Positions 9,551 through 17,850 of a stretch of 64,000 nucleotides of DNA are shown here, piece by piece. The position numbers and the translations under genes are program-made. Source of the DNA: Bacteroidales bacterium (GTDB lineage: Bacteria > Bacteroidota > Bacteroidia > Bacteroidales > UBA1715); the NCBI GenBank assembly GCA_016714605.1, contig JADKDL010000006.1, positions 232,187 through 296,186 on the forward strand. The letters are read 5' to 3'. The notes beneath the pieces are model-generated. The model ran no database searches. It saw only the letters and a program-made list of their open reading frames with translations, and was not told the DNA's origin. Each line of letters opens with the position of its first letter. Position 1 is the first letter of the stretch.

Positions 9551-9579
9551 TACTGAAATATATTGCGGTGATTACTGAG
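9551..9579 (-). promoter_or_regulatory. Conserved chemotaxis upstream element, copy C
   Basis: Third copy of the TACTGA-N7-TGCGG-N2-ATTAC-TGAG element, 97 bp upstream of cheA. Its differing distance from the start codon, against a constant internal layout, argues that the element itself and not just duplicated flanking DNA is conserved. Confidence 0.6.
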
Positions 9580-9637
9580 TAGTGTGTTATTTTGGGAGCG
9601 CTACTCCAAATTACACTCCGATTACGGGAAGTTTTTG

Positions 9638-9645
9638 TAATTTTG
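9638..9645 (+). promoter_or_regulatory. Candidate Bacteroidota -7 promoter box for the Crp/Fnr-like gene
   Basis: TAATTTTG matches the TAnnTTTG -7 consensus of the Bacteroidota primary sigma factor and lies about 90 bp before the coding start. No convincing -33 TTTG was found at the usual spacing, so confidence is limited. Confidence 0.35.
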
Positions 9646-9734
9646 AATGAAAATATGCAGTTCTGTTTAACCCGAATTATGCAATTAGAAATGAATTCTT
9701 AATGAGCATTTTACTATTAAAACACCTGAGATAA

Positions 9735-10313
9735 TTGAATAATACAGATACATTAAAACAAATATTTACTTGTCAATTTGGTATTCCAACCGAATGTTGG
9801 CAAGTAATTGAAAAGAACCTATACCCACAAGACCTGTTCAAAGGAGCATACTTCTCTACAGAAGGCTGCTATAGTAAAACATTAGGCTTTTTGACTTCGG
9901 GGGTTGTGAGAATATTTTATAGAAAAGAAAGTGGAGAAGAGTATACAAAACATTTTCTCAGCAAACATGAGTTTTTGGCTGCAAGCATAAAACCAGGCGA
10001 GAAAAGTATTACTTACAGTCAGGCTCTCACTAATTGCAACTTACTCTGTATTGATTATGATTTTTTTATGAATCTTTCAAAGCAATACTCTGAGATTAAT
10101 AACTTCATATCTACAAAAACCTTCGAGTATCTTGAACAAAAACAAAATCGCGAAATACGATTACTTTCTGAAGATGCAACCGGAAACTATTTGGACTTTC
10201 TGAATCGATTTCCCGGACTGATTGACCTTATACCTCATTATTACATAGCCGGATATTTGGGAGTGAGTCCCACTCAATTAAGTAGACTTAGAAAAAAATT
10301 GGAGAAAATGTAA
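9735..10313 (+). CDS. Crp/Fnr-family transcriptional regulator
   Basis: Likely DNA-binding regulator with an N-terminal cyclic-nucleotide-binding-type beta-roll (about residues 20-120; LTSGVVRIFYRKESGEEYTKHF is the family core) and a C-terminal winged helix-turn-helix ending IAGYLGVSPTQLSRLRKKL. There are no Fnr-type cysteine clusters, so it is not an iron-sulphur oxygen sensor. A TAA stop lies directly before the TTG at 9735 and there is no nearby ATG, so a TTG start is the best choice. The gene stands 79 bp upstream of the hydrolase fusion on the same strand and may control it; that is inference from position only. Confidence 0.85.
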   Translation: MNNTDTLKQIFTCQFGIPTECWQVIEKNLYPQDLFKGAYFSTEGCYSKTLGFLTSGVVRIFYRKESGEEYTKHFLSKHEFLAASIKPGEKSITYSQALTNCNLLCIDYDFFMNLSKQYSEINNFISTKTFEYLEQKQNREIRLLSEDATGNYLDFLNRFPGLIDLIPHYYIAGYLGVSPTQLSRLRKKLEKM

Positions 10314-10392
10314 TCTCATCAACATATGTAAATGTAAACTGGCATACCAAACTATAGTTTTGCATAAAGATTATTTATTAAATCAAATAATT

Positions 10393-11877
10393 ATGCACAA
10401 ACTAATAAATCTCATTATGGTAAGCTCTACATTATTTTTCGGAAGTTGCATTAGTAACAAAGTCACAAAATCGCTTGCACCCAACAGACAACTTCCACCA
10501 ACAGCACTTCCTGCACAATTCAATCTGAAAACAGAAGATATATCATTCCAGACTAGAGATAGTGTGCTCATAAAAGCATGGTGGATAGCCGGAGAAAATG
10601 ATGCAGTGATAATTATTTCACATAGCTTTGGTGCCAATCGTACCGGATGGGTAGGCACTGATAAAAGCGGACAGGAGAAAACAATAAACTGGCTGCCTAG
10701 TGTAAAAATACTTGCCGATGCCGGATACAATATCCTTATGCTCGACCATAGAGCTTGCGGCGAGAGTAATGGCAGCATAACCGGATTTGGTAAGACTGAA
10801 GCCTTAGATATTGAAGCAGCACTATTGTGGACAATTGCTCATAAAAAGAAACGCTCCGGAGGATTAATAAACACATTCGGACTGATAGGGTTCTCATCGG
10901 GAGCAAATGCCTGTTTACTGGCTGCTGAGAAATTTTCGTCAGAAAAAAGATTAACTATTGCTACTATTGCTGTGAATGTATATTGGTATGAAAAAATGAT
11001 TGCTAAAAGTACTAAATATTTTACCGATGTGCCGCTTGTACTCTTACCTCTCATTAAAAAAGCAACCAAAAAAGTAGTTGGATTCGATCCTTCTGTTGAA
11101 ATTAGACCCACAAAAACAGTAGCATCTATTACAACCCCACTTTTACTCGTAAACGCTCAACACGATGAAATAGCTTCAGTTCAAGACATTAGAACCATAT
11201 TCAATGCAGCTCGCCAACCTAAAGAAATAGTAATACTTGAAAATGAAAACAGATTTGACGCATATCATTTTATTGAAAATCACTCTTCAAAAACACTTGA
11301 GTTTCTAAACAAACACCTACTTAACAAACCGACTAAAGCTCTTTACACTCCTGAAAATACTGCATTTCTATATATTGAATTTCAAAAAACCTGGACCGAA
11401 AGAAGTATATTTCACGCTCTCATTAAGAAGGAGTTTGAAAATAGGAATGTGTTAGAAAATGCTTTGCGTTTAGCTTCTTTTGCTCGAAGCAATGGGTATA
11501 AAATATTTCAAGCGCCTCTTATTCTAGATAAAACCCAAAAGGAAACATACAAAAAAACACCCTTCTTTGCCCGACTGCTCAACCAATTTGAAGTCGACAC
11601 TTGGAAAGCTGAATTTACTGCCGGAATAGTGGACAATAATGATATTATAATAGAAAATAGATACAGCTACGATGCTTGCAAAGGAAGCAATTTGATAGAG
11701 AAACTTACAGCAAACGGCATAAAAAACATCATGGTTTGTGGTTTTACAACAGATCATTGCATAAAAGAAAGTATACTATCGCTACAGAAACAGGGCTTCA
11801 ACTGCGTATTGGTTTCTGATTGTACTGCAACGATGAACCGCAAAAAACAAACAACAATAAGAGGAATTGCTCCTTAG
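10393..11877 (+). CDS. Lipoprotein fusing an alpha/beta hydrolase to an isochorismatase-like domain
   Basis: Starts with a lipoprotein signal peptide (MHKLINLIMVSSTLFFGSC, lipobox Cys19), so it is probably membrane-anchored. Residues about 45-320 form an alpha/beta hydrolase: DAVIIISHSFGANRTGW before the nucleophile elbow GFSSG (Ser168), with late LVNAQHDEIAS and YHFIENH as candidate Asp and His. From about residue 335 a cysteine-hydrolase (isochorismatase-like) domain follows: FLYIEFQKTW, then VCGFTTDHCIKES with the nucleophile Cys. The usual Asp appears as Glu and the usual Lys as Arg, so activity of this half is doubtful. A TTG at 10360 would add 11 residues; the ATG is chosen because the signal peptide begins there. 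The substrate is unknown. Confidence 0.8.
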   Translation: MHKLINLIMVSSTLFFGSCISNKVTKSLAPNRQLPPTALPAQFNLKTEDISFQTRDSVLIKAWWIAGENDAVIIISHSFGANRTGWVGTDKSGQEKTINWLPSVKILADAGYNILMLDHRACGESNGSITGFGKTEALDIEAALLWTIAHKKKRSGGLINTFGLIGFSSGANACLLAAEKFSSEKRLTIATIAVNVYWYEKMIAKSTKYFTDVPLVLLPLIKKATKKVVGFDPSVEIRPTKTVASITTPLLLVNAQHDEIASVQDIRTIFNAARQPKEIVILENENRFDAYHFIENHSSKTLEFLNKHLLNKPTKALYTPENTAFLYIEFQKTWTERSIFHALIKKEFENRNVLENALRLASFARSNGYKIFQAPLILDKTQKETYKKTPFFARLLNQFEVDTWKAEFTAGIVDNNDIIIENRYSYDACKGSNLIEKLTANGIKNIMVCGFTTDHCIKESILSLQKQGFNCVLVSDCTATMNRKKQTTIRGIAP

Positions 11878-11954
11878 CTTACATTCTGATGATATAATTG
11901 ATTTACTGCAAAATAGCAAGTAAATGTCAAGGATTCATTGCCAACCCTACAAAT

Positions 11955-11993
11955 TACACTGTGAGCGATTTATTTTATATAGCTCACAGTGTA
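11955..11993. repeat. Perfect 12-bp inverted repeat (hairpin) downstream of the hydrolase fusion
   Basis: TACACTGTGAGC and its exact complement flank a 15-nt AT-rich spacer, 78 bp after the hydrolase stop. It could form a strong hairpin and act as a terminator, although no T-run follows, or be an operator-like site. The rest of 11878-12230 shows no supportable gene. Confidence 0.6.
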
Positions 11994-12230
11994 TAAATGT
12001 CAATTTCATTATTGTATCTTCATTTCTTTGCTGCTTCCCATCATTTCTAAATTACAATCGCTCATTTCTATACAAATAAACTATAATCATAATGCACCTG
12101 AATTCATTCCAGCCTACAAACAAATAACTTACAAAAGTTATATTCCCAATTCAACAATGTAGCAGTATAAACTTTTTTTGATTCTTAGTTTCTTAATACT
12201 CAAAGTGAAATGTGAGTTTCTATTTACTAC

Positions 12231-12450
12231 TAATCAAACAACTCATTCAACCAATTTTTTTCTTGTGTTGTTTATAATAATCAGACTGAGACTGATTTCC
12301 AAAAACCTGTAAATTGTTCAGATAATTATTCTGAGTCTCGGTCGATGAAGGCTCAATTATCTTATCCAATTCACCACTTTCAAGCCATATAACGCAGCAC
12401 TGCTGTCAATTATCAAATTCTACATCCTCTTTGTCAGACATTGAAAGTTA
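12231..12450 (-). pseudogene. Decayed zf-TFIIB-type zinc finger gene
   Basis: Read on the minus strand the remnant gives LSMSDKEDVEFDN, a stop (TGA), then CCVIWLESGELDKIIE. Intact members of this family read MSDR.GVEIDYCP.CRGVWLDRGELDKIIE, so the stop replaces a zinc-binding Cys and other ligand positions are altered. A later one-base shift restores NWLNELFD followed by a stop, matching the usual C-terminal tail. The N-terminal CPxC zinc knuckle is missing. The combination of a lost ligand, a stop and a frameshift points to genuine decay rather than a single sequencing error. It abuts the decayed membrane-protein gene on the same strand. Confidence 0.6.
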
Positions 12451-12462
12451 AGCTCAGATATT

Positions 12463-12993
12463 CTAGAATATTTGAAAAATAACAAACGCATAAATTACAA
12501 ATCGCACATATCTAAATAGTGCCCAAAGTAAATAATTCTTGAAGTTGTATTTAATTAATCCACATGCCAAACTTACTATAGAATGAGGCAATGGCAACAT
12601 AGCTCCTATAAAAACAAACAAGCCTCCCCATTTTCTTAGATTTACTATATGTAGAGATATTTTATTTTCAATATGGTTTTTTATTGCAGGTATTAAAAAC
12701 AATCTGTTTCCTAAAAAATATGCTATTACTCCCCCTAGGTAGGACATAGATGCTAACGCAAAAAGATACAACCACGGTGCACCAGATTTTGAAGCCCATG
12801 CTATGAATATTTCCGGTGGCACCAATCCTAATATTGTTTCCGATATTAGAAAAATGTTAAAATTACCTGTGCAGAATAGGTAGCTACCATATTTTCAAGT
12901 AGTGCATTGAAATCTAGAAAAAGTATTCTAACGCCAGCAGTATTGCTACAAAAATTACTATTACTATTCCCCTTTATCGCCGTTTCTCTCCAA
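12463..12993 (-). pseudogene. Frameshifted VTT/DedA-like inner-membrane protein
   Basis: The C-terminal 120 residues are well preserved (IPAIKNHIENK, LRKWGGLFVFIGAMLPLPHS, GLIKYNFKNYLLWALFRYVR), typical of a Bacteroidota VTT-domain (SNARE-associated/DedA-like) membrane protein. Upstream, family-like sequence continues in other frames: GNFNIFLISETILGL in the same frame back to about 12867, LDFNALLENMVATYSAQ in a second frame, and the hydrophobic helix GIVIVIFVAILLALEYFF in a third, with NGDKG before it. Shifts fall near 12860, at an A5 run (12918-12922) and at a C4 run (12969-12972). The longest intact frame has only a TTG start. It is a pseudogene or a gene hit by several sequence errors. Confidence 0.65.
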
Positions 12994-13216
12994 GAAAGAA
13001 TAAAATTTTGTTATCTTATAATATCTGTTTAATAACGTTAAATGATGTGCCGTTTTACGGTTCTTTTTTTCCATTTTATGTAAATTATATGTAATGTTTT
13101 TTATTAACTATTTTTTAAGCCAAAAGATTAAATATCCTTCTAAGCATTATATAATACCAATACACAATTTCAGGAACCTTGCTTTATAGTTTCTGAAATT
13201 ATCAGTTAATAAAAAC

Positions 13217-13525
13217 TTAGAATAAAAAATTTGTATTGTCAACAAATTCTTGGCGGTTGCCAAATGGTAATGGTAGGTTGATAAGAAATGCCGATGAAGT
13301 AAAACTACTGAATTGTATTTTTACTCCAAAATCGTATAGAATTTCCGGTAGTTGAATTATTTGTTCGTCTTCTGCTGTTTGAGCATCAGAAGTTAAACAA
13401 TTTTCTGTTGTGTTCCTTTCTGAACATAAATCAACAGTATTAATATGAAGATAAATATTGTAACACAATAATATGCCCATAATGAACACTATACTGTATA
13501 TCATATTTCTTTGACCAATTTTCAT
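13217..13525 (-). CDS. Hypothetical membrane-anchored protein
   Basis: Small protein of 102 residues not recognised as a known family. It has one N-terminal hydrophobic segment (MIYSIVFIMGILLCYNIYLH, residues 8-27), then an acidic, Cys-containing stretch and a C-terminal region rich in Phe and Leu (FLINLPLPFGNRQEF). It lies alone between decayed genes and the nif block. The ATG start and a frame free of stops support it, but codon evidence is weak for such a short gene, so it could be spurious. Confidence 0.45.
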   Translation of the reverse strand: MKIGQRNMIYSIVFIMGILLCYNIYLHINTVDLCSERNTTENCLTSDAQTAEDEQIIQLPEILYDFGVKIQFSSFTSSAFLINLPLPFGNRQEFVDNTNFLF

Positions 13526-13766
13526 AATGCAAAAGTATTCTAAAAACGAATACGATTAAGATTTTCTTTAAAATCTTTTTATAGCTGTTACAATAGAAAT
13601 ATGTTACACATACTTCTATATTTTAAAAAGTGAAAACATTATCTTTCTATATAATGGATGGTAATTATGATTTTGATAATTTTGATATTCTTTTTTTGCT
13701 CTTTATGCAAATCATATTATGATTCAAGATTCGTAAAGACTAAATAAGAATATCAAAACGACCTTC

Positions 13767-14165
13767 TTATTCAGTTACTATTTTTGCATTTACCCATGCT
13801 TTTACATCAACCATAATATCTATCATTCTTTTCATTTCAAGGTTATTTGGTTCTTTGCGTTGCGCCGAGGTTATTATACAAATATCTTGAAATGTATCGA
13901 TGAAAAATATACCTTTTTTCAATTCATCGGTTACCGGAAATTTCACTTTTATCTCCTCAATAAGTCCCGACAGGGTATGATTCATTGGCATTTGACCATG
14001 AAAAATAGAAAAGGCTACCAAATATTTTTCTATAGACATACAGATTATATTATAGAGCGTGTCGTGGGTAAATTTCCCTTTCTCGAAAGCACTAAAAGCA
14101 GCTTTACTATAGTCTTCTGCTTCTTTATGGAATTCTTTCCAGCTTTCACTTTTTGCGATTATCAT
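13767..14165 (-). CDS. HEPN-domain-like protein next to the nif genes
   Basis: The 132-residue all-helical protein resembles HEPN-fold proteins: helices around YSKAAFSAFEKGKFTHDTLYN, IICMSIEKYLVAFSIFHGQMP, and MNHTLSGLIEEIKVKFP. The RxxxxH RNase motif of toxin HEPNs is not seen; a late AQRKEPNN is the nearest basic patch. The frame extends to 14225, but the ATG at 14165 (MIIAKSESWKEFHKE) is the better start because the upstream extension looks non-coding. It follows nifV on the same strand after a strong hairpin, so it may be transcribed separately. The role in nitrogen fixation is unknown. Confidence 0.65.
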   Translation of the reverse strand: MIIAKSESWKEFHKEAEDYSKAAFSAFEKGKFTHDTLYNIICMSIEKYLVAFSIFHGQMPMNHTLSGLIEEIKVKFPVTDELKKGIFFIDTFQDICIITSAQRKEPNNLEMKRMIDIMVDVKAWVNAKIVTE

Positions 14166-14264
14166 ATTCTTTTCTTTTTTTAAATGGTGTATGTTGTAGG
14201 TAATGAAATGTAAGTTGTAAAACAATTTCTTTAAGAATTAAATAACTGCCAATGCGGAATTTCT

Positions 14265-14317
14265 AAGTACAAATACCCCGGAGTAAACAAAGGATATAAA
14301 AACTCCGGGGCGTACTT
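14265..14317 (-). terminator. Long bipartite hairpin directly after nifV
   Basis: CCCCGGAGT pairs perfectly with ACTCCGGGG, and an outer AAGTAC / GTACTT pair extends the stem. It begins 2 bp past the nifV stop on the minus strand. It is GC-rich against its surroundings and is well placed to terminate or attenuate transcription or protect the nif mRNA 3' end. No classical T-run follows. Confidence 0.6.
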
Positions 14318-14319
14318 GT

Positions 14320-15444
14320 CTACCGCACAGCAGATATAAACATTTCCAGGACCTCTGTCTCGGAAAATGATCTTTTATTCAATGTTGAAATTGCTTTTAA
14401 TTCTTGTAATATCTTTGTAATACCTTCATTACATAATTTTATTCCTTTTTTCTCGAACAAATATTGAATTGATGCTTTTCCTGAAAATTTACCGTAAACG
14501 AATTCGGCTTGTCTACCTATTTCACTCGCATCAATAAGTTCGTATGCCTTATTATTGGCAAGTATGCTTCTGGTATGAATACCTGTTTCATGAGTCAAAA
14601 TCATCCGTCCGGTAATTGGTTTATCCATGCTCAAAGGTCTGTTTGATGCCTTTTCTACATAGTGCGACAATTCTGTAAGATGTTTAATTGTATAACCTGT
14701 TTTGTATTCTAAAGATTTCTCCAAGCCAAGTATTATTTCCTCTAGAGCTGCATTTCCAGCCCTTTCTCCTAAGCCGTTTACGGTACAGCTCACTGCATTG
14801 GCACCCGCCATATATGCACTTATTGCATTGGCAGTAGCCATTCCAAGGTCATTGTGCGGGTGAAACTCTATTTCTAAAGTCGGAACACACGCCCGAACGT
14901 AACTTATAAGTTTTTCGGTACTCACCGGGTTCAATATTCCTACCGTATCAGCTATTCTTATTCTGTGTGCTCCTGAGCCTTGAACAGCATCGGCAAATTC
15001 AAACAAAAATGTCTTATCTGCTCTTGATGCATCTTGTGCACCTACAGCCACGTAGGTAAAGCTGTCATTGGCAAAATCTAATATCTCTTTCATATTCTTC
15101 ATCACCCAATTTCGGTCTTTACCAATTGCTTGGAGCTGAACGTCTGAAACCGGGAATGAAACATTTACTGCCGTAGCATTTGTTTTAGCTGCAATAGATA
15201 TATCCTCTATAGTGGCTCTACACCACGCAGTTGTTTTGAAGTCGAAGCCGTAATTGCAGATAGTCTTTACCTCTTCAAATTCGGTTTTGCCCATAGATGG
15301 AACACCCACCTCAAGCTCTGGTATTCCTACTTTTTCGAGTAGTGCTGCAATACCAATTTTTTCGTCGAGAGAAAATACAACCCCCGGCGCTTGCTCTCCG
15401 TCTCTGAGTGTAGTATCTACAATATATGGATTTGTTGGAAACAT
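14320..15444 (-). CDS. nifV: Homocitrate synthase NifV
   Basis: Condenses acetyl-CoA with 2-oxoglutarate to homocitrate, the organic ligand of the nitrogenase FeMo cofactor. The protein (374 residues, normal NifV length) has the DmpG/LeuA-type TIM barrel: DTTLRDGEQAPGVVF at residues 10-24, the metal-binding EFHPHNDLGMATANAISAY near residue 195, and GLGERAGNAALEE. The short C-terminal region lacks a leucine-feedback domain, which separates it from LeuA. It follows nifB, the NifX-like gene and the ferredoxin on the same strand after a 240-bp gap that holds its own sigma-54-type promoter candidate. Isopropylmalate or citramalate synthase is the alternative, but the nif context makes NifV much more likely. 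Confidence 0.9.
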   Translation of the reverse strand: MFPTNPYIVDTTLRDGEQAPGVVFSLDEKIGIAALLEKVGIPELEVGVPSMGKTEFEEVKTICNYGFDFKTTAWCRATIEDISIAAKTNATAVNVSFPVSDVQLQAIGKDRNWVMKNMKEILDFANDSFTYVAVGAQDASRADKTFLFEFADAVQGSGAHRIRIADTVGILNPVSTEKLISYVRACVPTLEIEFHPHNDLGMATANAISAYMAGANAVSCTVNGLGERAGNAALEEIILGLEKSLEYKTGYTIKHLTELSHYVEKASNRPLSMDKPITGRMILTHETGIHTRSILANNKAYELIDASEIGRQAEFVYGKFSGKASIQYLFEKKGIKLCNEGITKILQELKAISTLNKRSFSETEVLEMFISAVR

Positions 15445-15623
15445 AGTAGCTTATTTAATATGAAAGATTTAAATTATCTATAATCGGTATATTGCAAAAA
15501 ACTAAAAAAAACGAAACAACTTTGATATCTATATTTTGTATAGAATTTCAATCTCCTTACGGTAATGTCTCTAAACGCCAATTTAACAATCTAAATATAA
15601 ACAAGTGAAATCAAAATCTATAT

Positions 15624-15640
15624 TGCAATACCTAGCCCAG
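15624..15640 (-). promoter_or_regulatory. Candidate sigma-54 promoter for nifV
   Basis: On the minus strand TGGGCTAGGTATTGCA has GG and GC exactly 10 nt apart, with the preferred TTGCA at -12. It lies in the ferredoxin-nifV gap, about 170 bp before the nifV start. The -24 half (TGGGC in place of TGGCA) is weaker than the one before nifB. Confidence 0.45.
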
Positions 15641-15684
15641 TGCGGTACAACGCCAGAGGGTATTTTATCAAAAACTATAATTAC

Positions 15685-15993
15685 CTAATCGGCAATAGAA
15701 TATTTTTCGCAAAGTTCACCATCTTTTAGAGCATCTAGAATTTCATCTACTTCATCTTCTCCATTTACTTTTCCGTACCAAAAGTTAAGAGGGTGCACCA
15801 CCATAACCGGACCTTTTTCGCATACGCTTAGGCAAGCTGTGGTTGTTACTACAGCATCAAGACCTCTGTCGGCGCAACCTTCAATAATATAAGGAACTAA
15901 ATTTACTGCACCTTTTTTATTACATACTCCTTGGGCATCGCCCGATACTCTGTATGAATTGCATACAAGAATGTGAATCTCTGGTTTTTTCAT
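15685..15993 (-). CDS. Thioredoxin-like [2Fe-2S] ferredoxin (nif-associated)
   Basis: Small electron carrier or protective ferredoxin of the thioredoxin-like Shethna type found in nif clusters. Cys11, Cys24, Cys54 and Cys58 give the C-x12-C-x29-C-x3-C pattern of this family, around ILVCNSYRVSGDAQGVC and TTACLSVCEKGPVMVV; Cys40 is extra. Length is 102 residues. It may deliver electrons to, or protect, nitrogenase or its cofactor assembly; which one is not shown by the sequence. It lies between the NifX-like gene and nifV on the same strand, with 118 bp before it. Confidence 0.85.
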   Translation of the reverse strand: MKKPEIHILVCNSYRVSGDAQGVCNKKGAVNLVPYIIEGCADRGLDAVVTTTACLSVCEKGPVMVVHPLNFWYGKVNGEDEVDEILDALKDGELCEKYSIAD

Positions 15994-16111
15994 TTGTTAA
16001 TAATTTTATGGTTTGATAATATGTTATTTTGAAAATATGTTTGTTTGAAAATTTATTTAATCACCTCGTAGAATATAATCCTACTACTTCTATTTTTTTG
16101 AACCTCACAAA

Positions 16112-16429
16112 TTATAATGCCAGCGAAGCTATATAACCGGTATCTGTTTTAATATTAATACCATATTCTTTAATTTTCTCCATAGTTTCAAGTTCAATGG
16201 AGTTGGTAATAAGCGTTGTACAATCTTTCAACGATTCGTAAATTGTTTTAAATCTATTTCTTTTAAAACGAACATTGTTTGTTGTAGCGCTATAACGCTC
16301 TATGTTACGTTTTTCAATAAAAACCTTATTATTATCAACAACTTCGTAGATAAAAAAGGTGTCAGCTATTTCAAACTGCTTGTTTACTGTTACCCCATCG
16401 GTTGAAGTAATTGCTAATCTAATATTCAT
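16112..16429 (-). CDS. NifX/NafY-type dinitrogenase cofactor-binding protein
   Basis: A single dinitrogenase iron-molybdenum cofactor domain (105 residues): MNIRLAITSTDGVTVNKQF at the start, FFIYEVVDNNKVFIEKRNI, and a late segment CTTLITNSIELETMEKIKEYGI where the family often has a conserved Gly. Proteins of this type bind and shuttle NifB-co or FeMo-co precursors between assembly factors. It begins 27 bp after the nifB stop, so the two are very likely co-transcribed and work together. Assignment to NifX, NifY or a stand-alone NafY-like protein is not possible from the domain alone. Confidence 0.8.
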   Translation of the reverse strand: MNIRLAITSTDGVTVNKQFEIADTFFIYEVVDNNKVFIEKRNIERYSATTNNVRFKRNRFKTIYESLKDCTTLITNSIELETMEKIKEYGINIKTDTGYIASLAL

Positions 16430-16456
16430 GTTTTTATCGAAAATATAATTTTACTT

Positions 16457-17713
16457 TTAAGCACATCCGGTAGCAGTACCTCTACAACCGCTGCCACATT
16501 TGTGAGCACTTGTTTTACTAATTGTTCTGAGGTCTTTGTCATTAAAAACAGCATCAAGTCCGGTTTCTATTAGTCCGGTCATTTGCACTACTTTTATGCC
16601 GGTACTTTCAAGTAACGTAACTGGTTTATTTCCGGCACTACCAACCAAAATAGCTTTACAATCTTGCAATACCTCACCTAGTTGCAACCATCTGTCGTCT
16701 GCACCTCCTTTAGGTGGTGTTTCGCGAGTTTCTACGCATTCATATCCGTCTTCTGCTGCTTGAAATATGAGTAGTTTGTCGGCTTCTCCCAAGTGCTGAT
16801 TCACCAACATGCCTTCATAACTGGCAACAGCAACTTTGTCTCTGTTTTGCTCAATTATTTGTTTCATAGTTGCTTTTTTCATTAAACAATGTCTTTCTTT
16901 ATCATCTTTGCCTATAAGTCCTGCGGCATCGGCTCTGCAACGAGCACAATGTTCCATAGGTTTAATGTATTTAGAAATGGTTTTCAGTACATCTTTTCTC
17001 GCTTCGTGAGTTGGCTCTTTTATGTTTTCAAATGGAGTTTCGGCAACCGGTTTTATCGGTATTATATTCATAGTATCGGCGCCATGAATGGAAACAAACT
17101 TAGCCAAATCTTCAATAATATGGTCATTTACACCCGGTATGAGAATGGTGTTGATTTTTGCAATCATTCCATTTTTCTTCAACTTTTCAAGGCTTCTAAC
17201 TTGCTGTTCAAGCAAAATTGCAGCTCCTTCTTCGCCTCTGTACATCTTCTTTTTGTAGTTTACCCAAGGGTAAATTTTCGACAGATATTCAGTGTCTAGT
17301 CCGTTCATGGTTATGGTTACATGAGATACTTCTAGTTCTGCCAACTCTTCTATATAATCATAAAGATTAAGACCATTACTAGACAGACAAAGCATCATCT
17401 CAGGGAACGATTTTTTTACCAGTCTCAATGTCTCCAGAGTCTGTTCGGGTGTAGCAAACGGGTCGCCCGGGCCCGCAATACCAACAACTGAAATATTATG
17501 GAGTTTTTCAGACATTAATTTGAGATATTCTACTGCCTGAGTGGGAGAGAGGATGCTGCTGGTCACTCCCGGGCGACTTTCGTTTACACAATCATATTTC
17601 CTATTGCAATAATTGCATTGAATATTACATTTTGGTGCTATTGGCAAATGTATTCTACCATATTCCGATTTTGCTTCTTTATTAAAACACGGATGTTTGC
17701 TTAAGTCTTTCAT
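16457..17713 (-). CDS. nifB: Nitrogenase cofactor biosynthesis radical SAM protein NifB
   Basis: Radical SAM enzyme that fuses two [4Fe-4S] clusters and inserts the central carbide to make NifB-co, the FeMo-co core. Seen: the SAM-cluster motif Cys29-x3-Cys33-x2-Cys36 in CNIQCNYCNRKYDC, an upstream Cys9 in HPCFN, VVGIAGPGDPFATPEQTL, the HCARCRADAAGLIG segment, and a C-terminal NifX-like domain (from about residue 295) ending in a Cys-rich tail (HKCGSGCRGTATGCA). The length of 418 fits NifB with a fused NifX domain. First gene of the minus-strand nif unit, with a sigma-54-type promoter about 120 bp upstream. Its presence is a strong sign of true nitrogen fixation capacity, although nifHDKEN are outside this window. 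Confidence 0.95.
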   Translation of the reverse strand: MKDLSKHPCFNKEAKSEYGRIHLPIAPKCNIQCNYCNRKYDCVNESRPGVTSSILSPTQAVEYLKLMSEKLHNISVVGIAGPGDPFATPEQTLETLRLVKKSFPEMMLCLSSNGLNLYDYIEELAELEVSHVTITMNGLDTEYLSKIYPWVNYKKKMYRGEEGAAILLEQQVRSLEKLKKNGMIAKINTILIPGVNDHIIEDLAKFVSIHGADTMNIIPIKPVAETPFENIKEPTHEARKDVLKTISKYIKPMEHCARCRADAAGLIGKDDKERHCLMKKATMKQIIEQNRDKVAVASYEGMLVNQHLGEADKLLIFQAAEDGYECVETRETPPKGGADDRWLQLGEVLQDCKAILVGSAGNKPVTLLESTGIKVVQMTGLIETGLDAVFNDKDLRTISKTSAHKCGSGCRGTATGCA

Positions 17714-17834
17714 AATATTATCCCTCGTTATTAAAAATATCCTGTTTATATCTACTTTTCGAAAATGCTCAATCTAATTGTTTTACAATTTGTGCCTGAT
17801 TGAGAATTTTCTTTAACAATTTCGATATGCTGTT

Positions 17835-17850
17835 TGCACGGAATATGCCA
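17835..17850 (-). promoter_or_regulatory. Candidate sigma-54 promoter for nifB
   Basis: On the minus strand TGGCATATTCCGTGCA places GG and GC exactly 10 nt apart and differs from the TGGCAC-N5-TTGCA consensus at one position in each half. It lies about 120 bp upstream of the nifB start codon, as expected for a NifA/sigma-54 controlled nif unit. Confidence 0.6.

Noticed and set aside
10383..10778. 131-residue minus-strand frame
   Set aside because: Overlaps the start of the hydrolase fusion, whose signal peptide and catalytic motif are clear; shadow frame.
14265..14317. Riboswitch candidate at the nifV hairpin
   Set aside because: It lies after the gene, not before it, and is a simple stem with no known riboswitch core.
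16889..17299. 136-residue plus-strand frame
   Set aside because: Antisense to nifB; composition reflects the complement of the radical SAM gene.
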